A stretch of 14,139 bases of DNA from the NCBI GenBank assembly GCA_000437275.1, contig FR899707.1:37839-51977 (forward strand), read 5' to 3'. Made by a program: the position numbers and the translations under genes. The notes beneath the pieces are model-generated. The model searched no databases. It was given only the letters and a program-made list of their open reading frames with translations, and was not told where the DNA came from. Source of the DNA: Clostridium sp. CAG:411. Lineage in GTDB: Bacteria; Bacillota; Clostridia; Lachnospirales; Lachnospiraceae. Of this stretch, positions 14,130 to 14,139 are shown in pieces. The stretch's first letter is position 1. Every line of letters starts with the position of its first letter.

Positions 14130-14139
14130 CTAGGGGAGT

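Larger units (their letters stand above)
13383..14139 (-). mobile_element. Internally deleted IS91-like (Y2/HUH) element
   Basis: Contains the start and end of an IS91-family transposase but not its middle, a small acidic reading frame, and a hairpin near each visible end (13383-13409 and 14112-14129). IS91-family elements move by rolling-circle replication, need no terminal inverted repeats and make no target duplication, so borders cannot be fixed from one copy. The right edge may lie beyond the window. The element sits just after the aminotransferase terminator. A full autonomous copy would need to supply transposase. Confidence 0.55.

Overview
The window is low-GC, AT-rich DNA with strong AGGAGG-type ribosome binding sites. 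Its gene content (a flagellin, Big_2/fibronectin-like secreted proteins with Thr/Pro linkers, a DUF2726-type nuclease domain, paired ABC exporters and an IS91-type transposase of the clostridial kind) suggests a motile anaerobic Firmicute of class Clostridia, most likely family Lachnospiraceae. The genus cannot be fixed from this sequence alone. No tRNA, rRNA or CRISPR array was seen.

Layout. (1) 1-947: 3' part of a flagellin gene, followed by a terminator. (2) 948-1370: intergenic DNA with two stem-loops and a weak minus-strand gene remnant. (3) 1371-3032 (-): a secreted protein with an Ig-like domain between two diverged copies of one module, a repetitive Thr/Pro linker and a C-terminal fibronectin-like domain. 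(4) 3033-3475: divergent promoter region. (5) 3476-4114 (+): a small protein joining an N-terminal beta-rich domain to a DUF2726-like nuclease fold, convergent with (6) a minus-strand operon of a PIN-PhoH protein and an HD phosphohydrolase (6187 down to 4137). (7) 6188-6551: divergent region with a promoter overlaid by palindromic operators. (8) 6552-11404 (+): a MarR regulator and the two halves of a heterodimeric ABC exporter, ended by a long hairpin terminator. (9) 11755-13251 (+): an HTH (XRE) domain fused to a complete AlaA-type alanine aminotransferase, preceded by five direct repeats around its promoter. (10) 13383-14139: an apparent IS91-like element whose transposase has lost its catalytic middle.

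How the genes work together. The MarR protein probably represses its own operon by binding the palindromes at its promoter, thereby controlling the exporter. The exporter subunits show the asymmetric pair of ATP sites expected of a TM287/288-like heterodimer. PhoH and HD proteins are probably co-transcribed and may act in RNA or nucleotide metabolism. The HTH-aminotransferase probably regulates its own transcription, possibly linking alanine/glutamate metabolism to gene control, and it carries an internal start that could also yield the free enzyme.

The most distinctive signals are the HTH-AlaA fusion with its repeat-studded promoter and internal start site, and the collapsed IS91-like element. 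All family assignments come from recognising motifs by eye; no database search was run.
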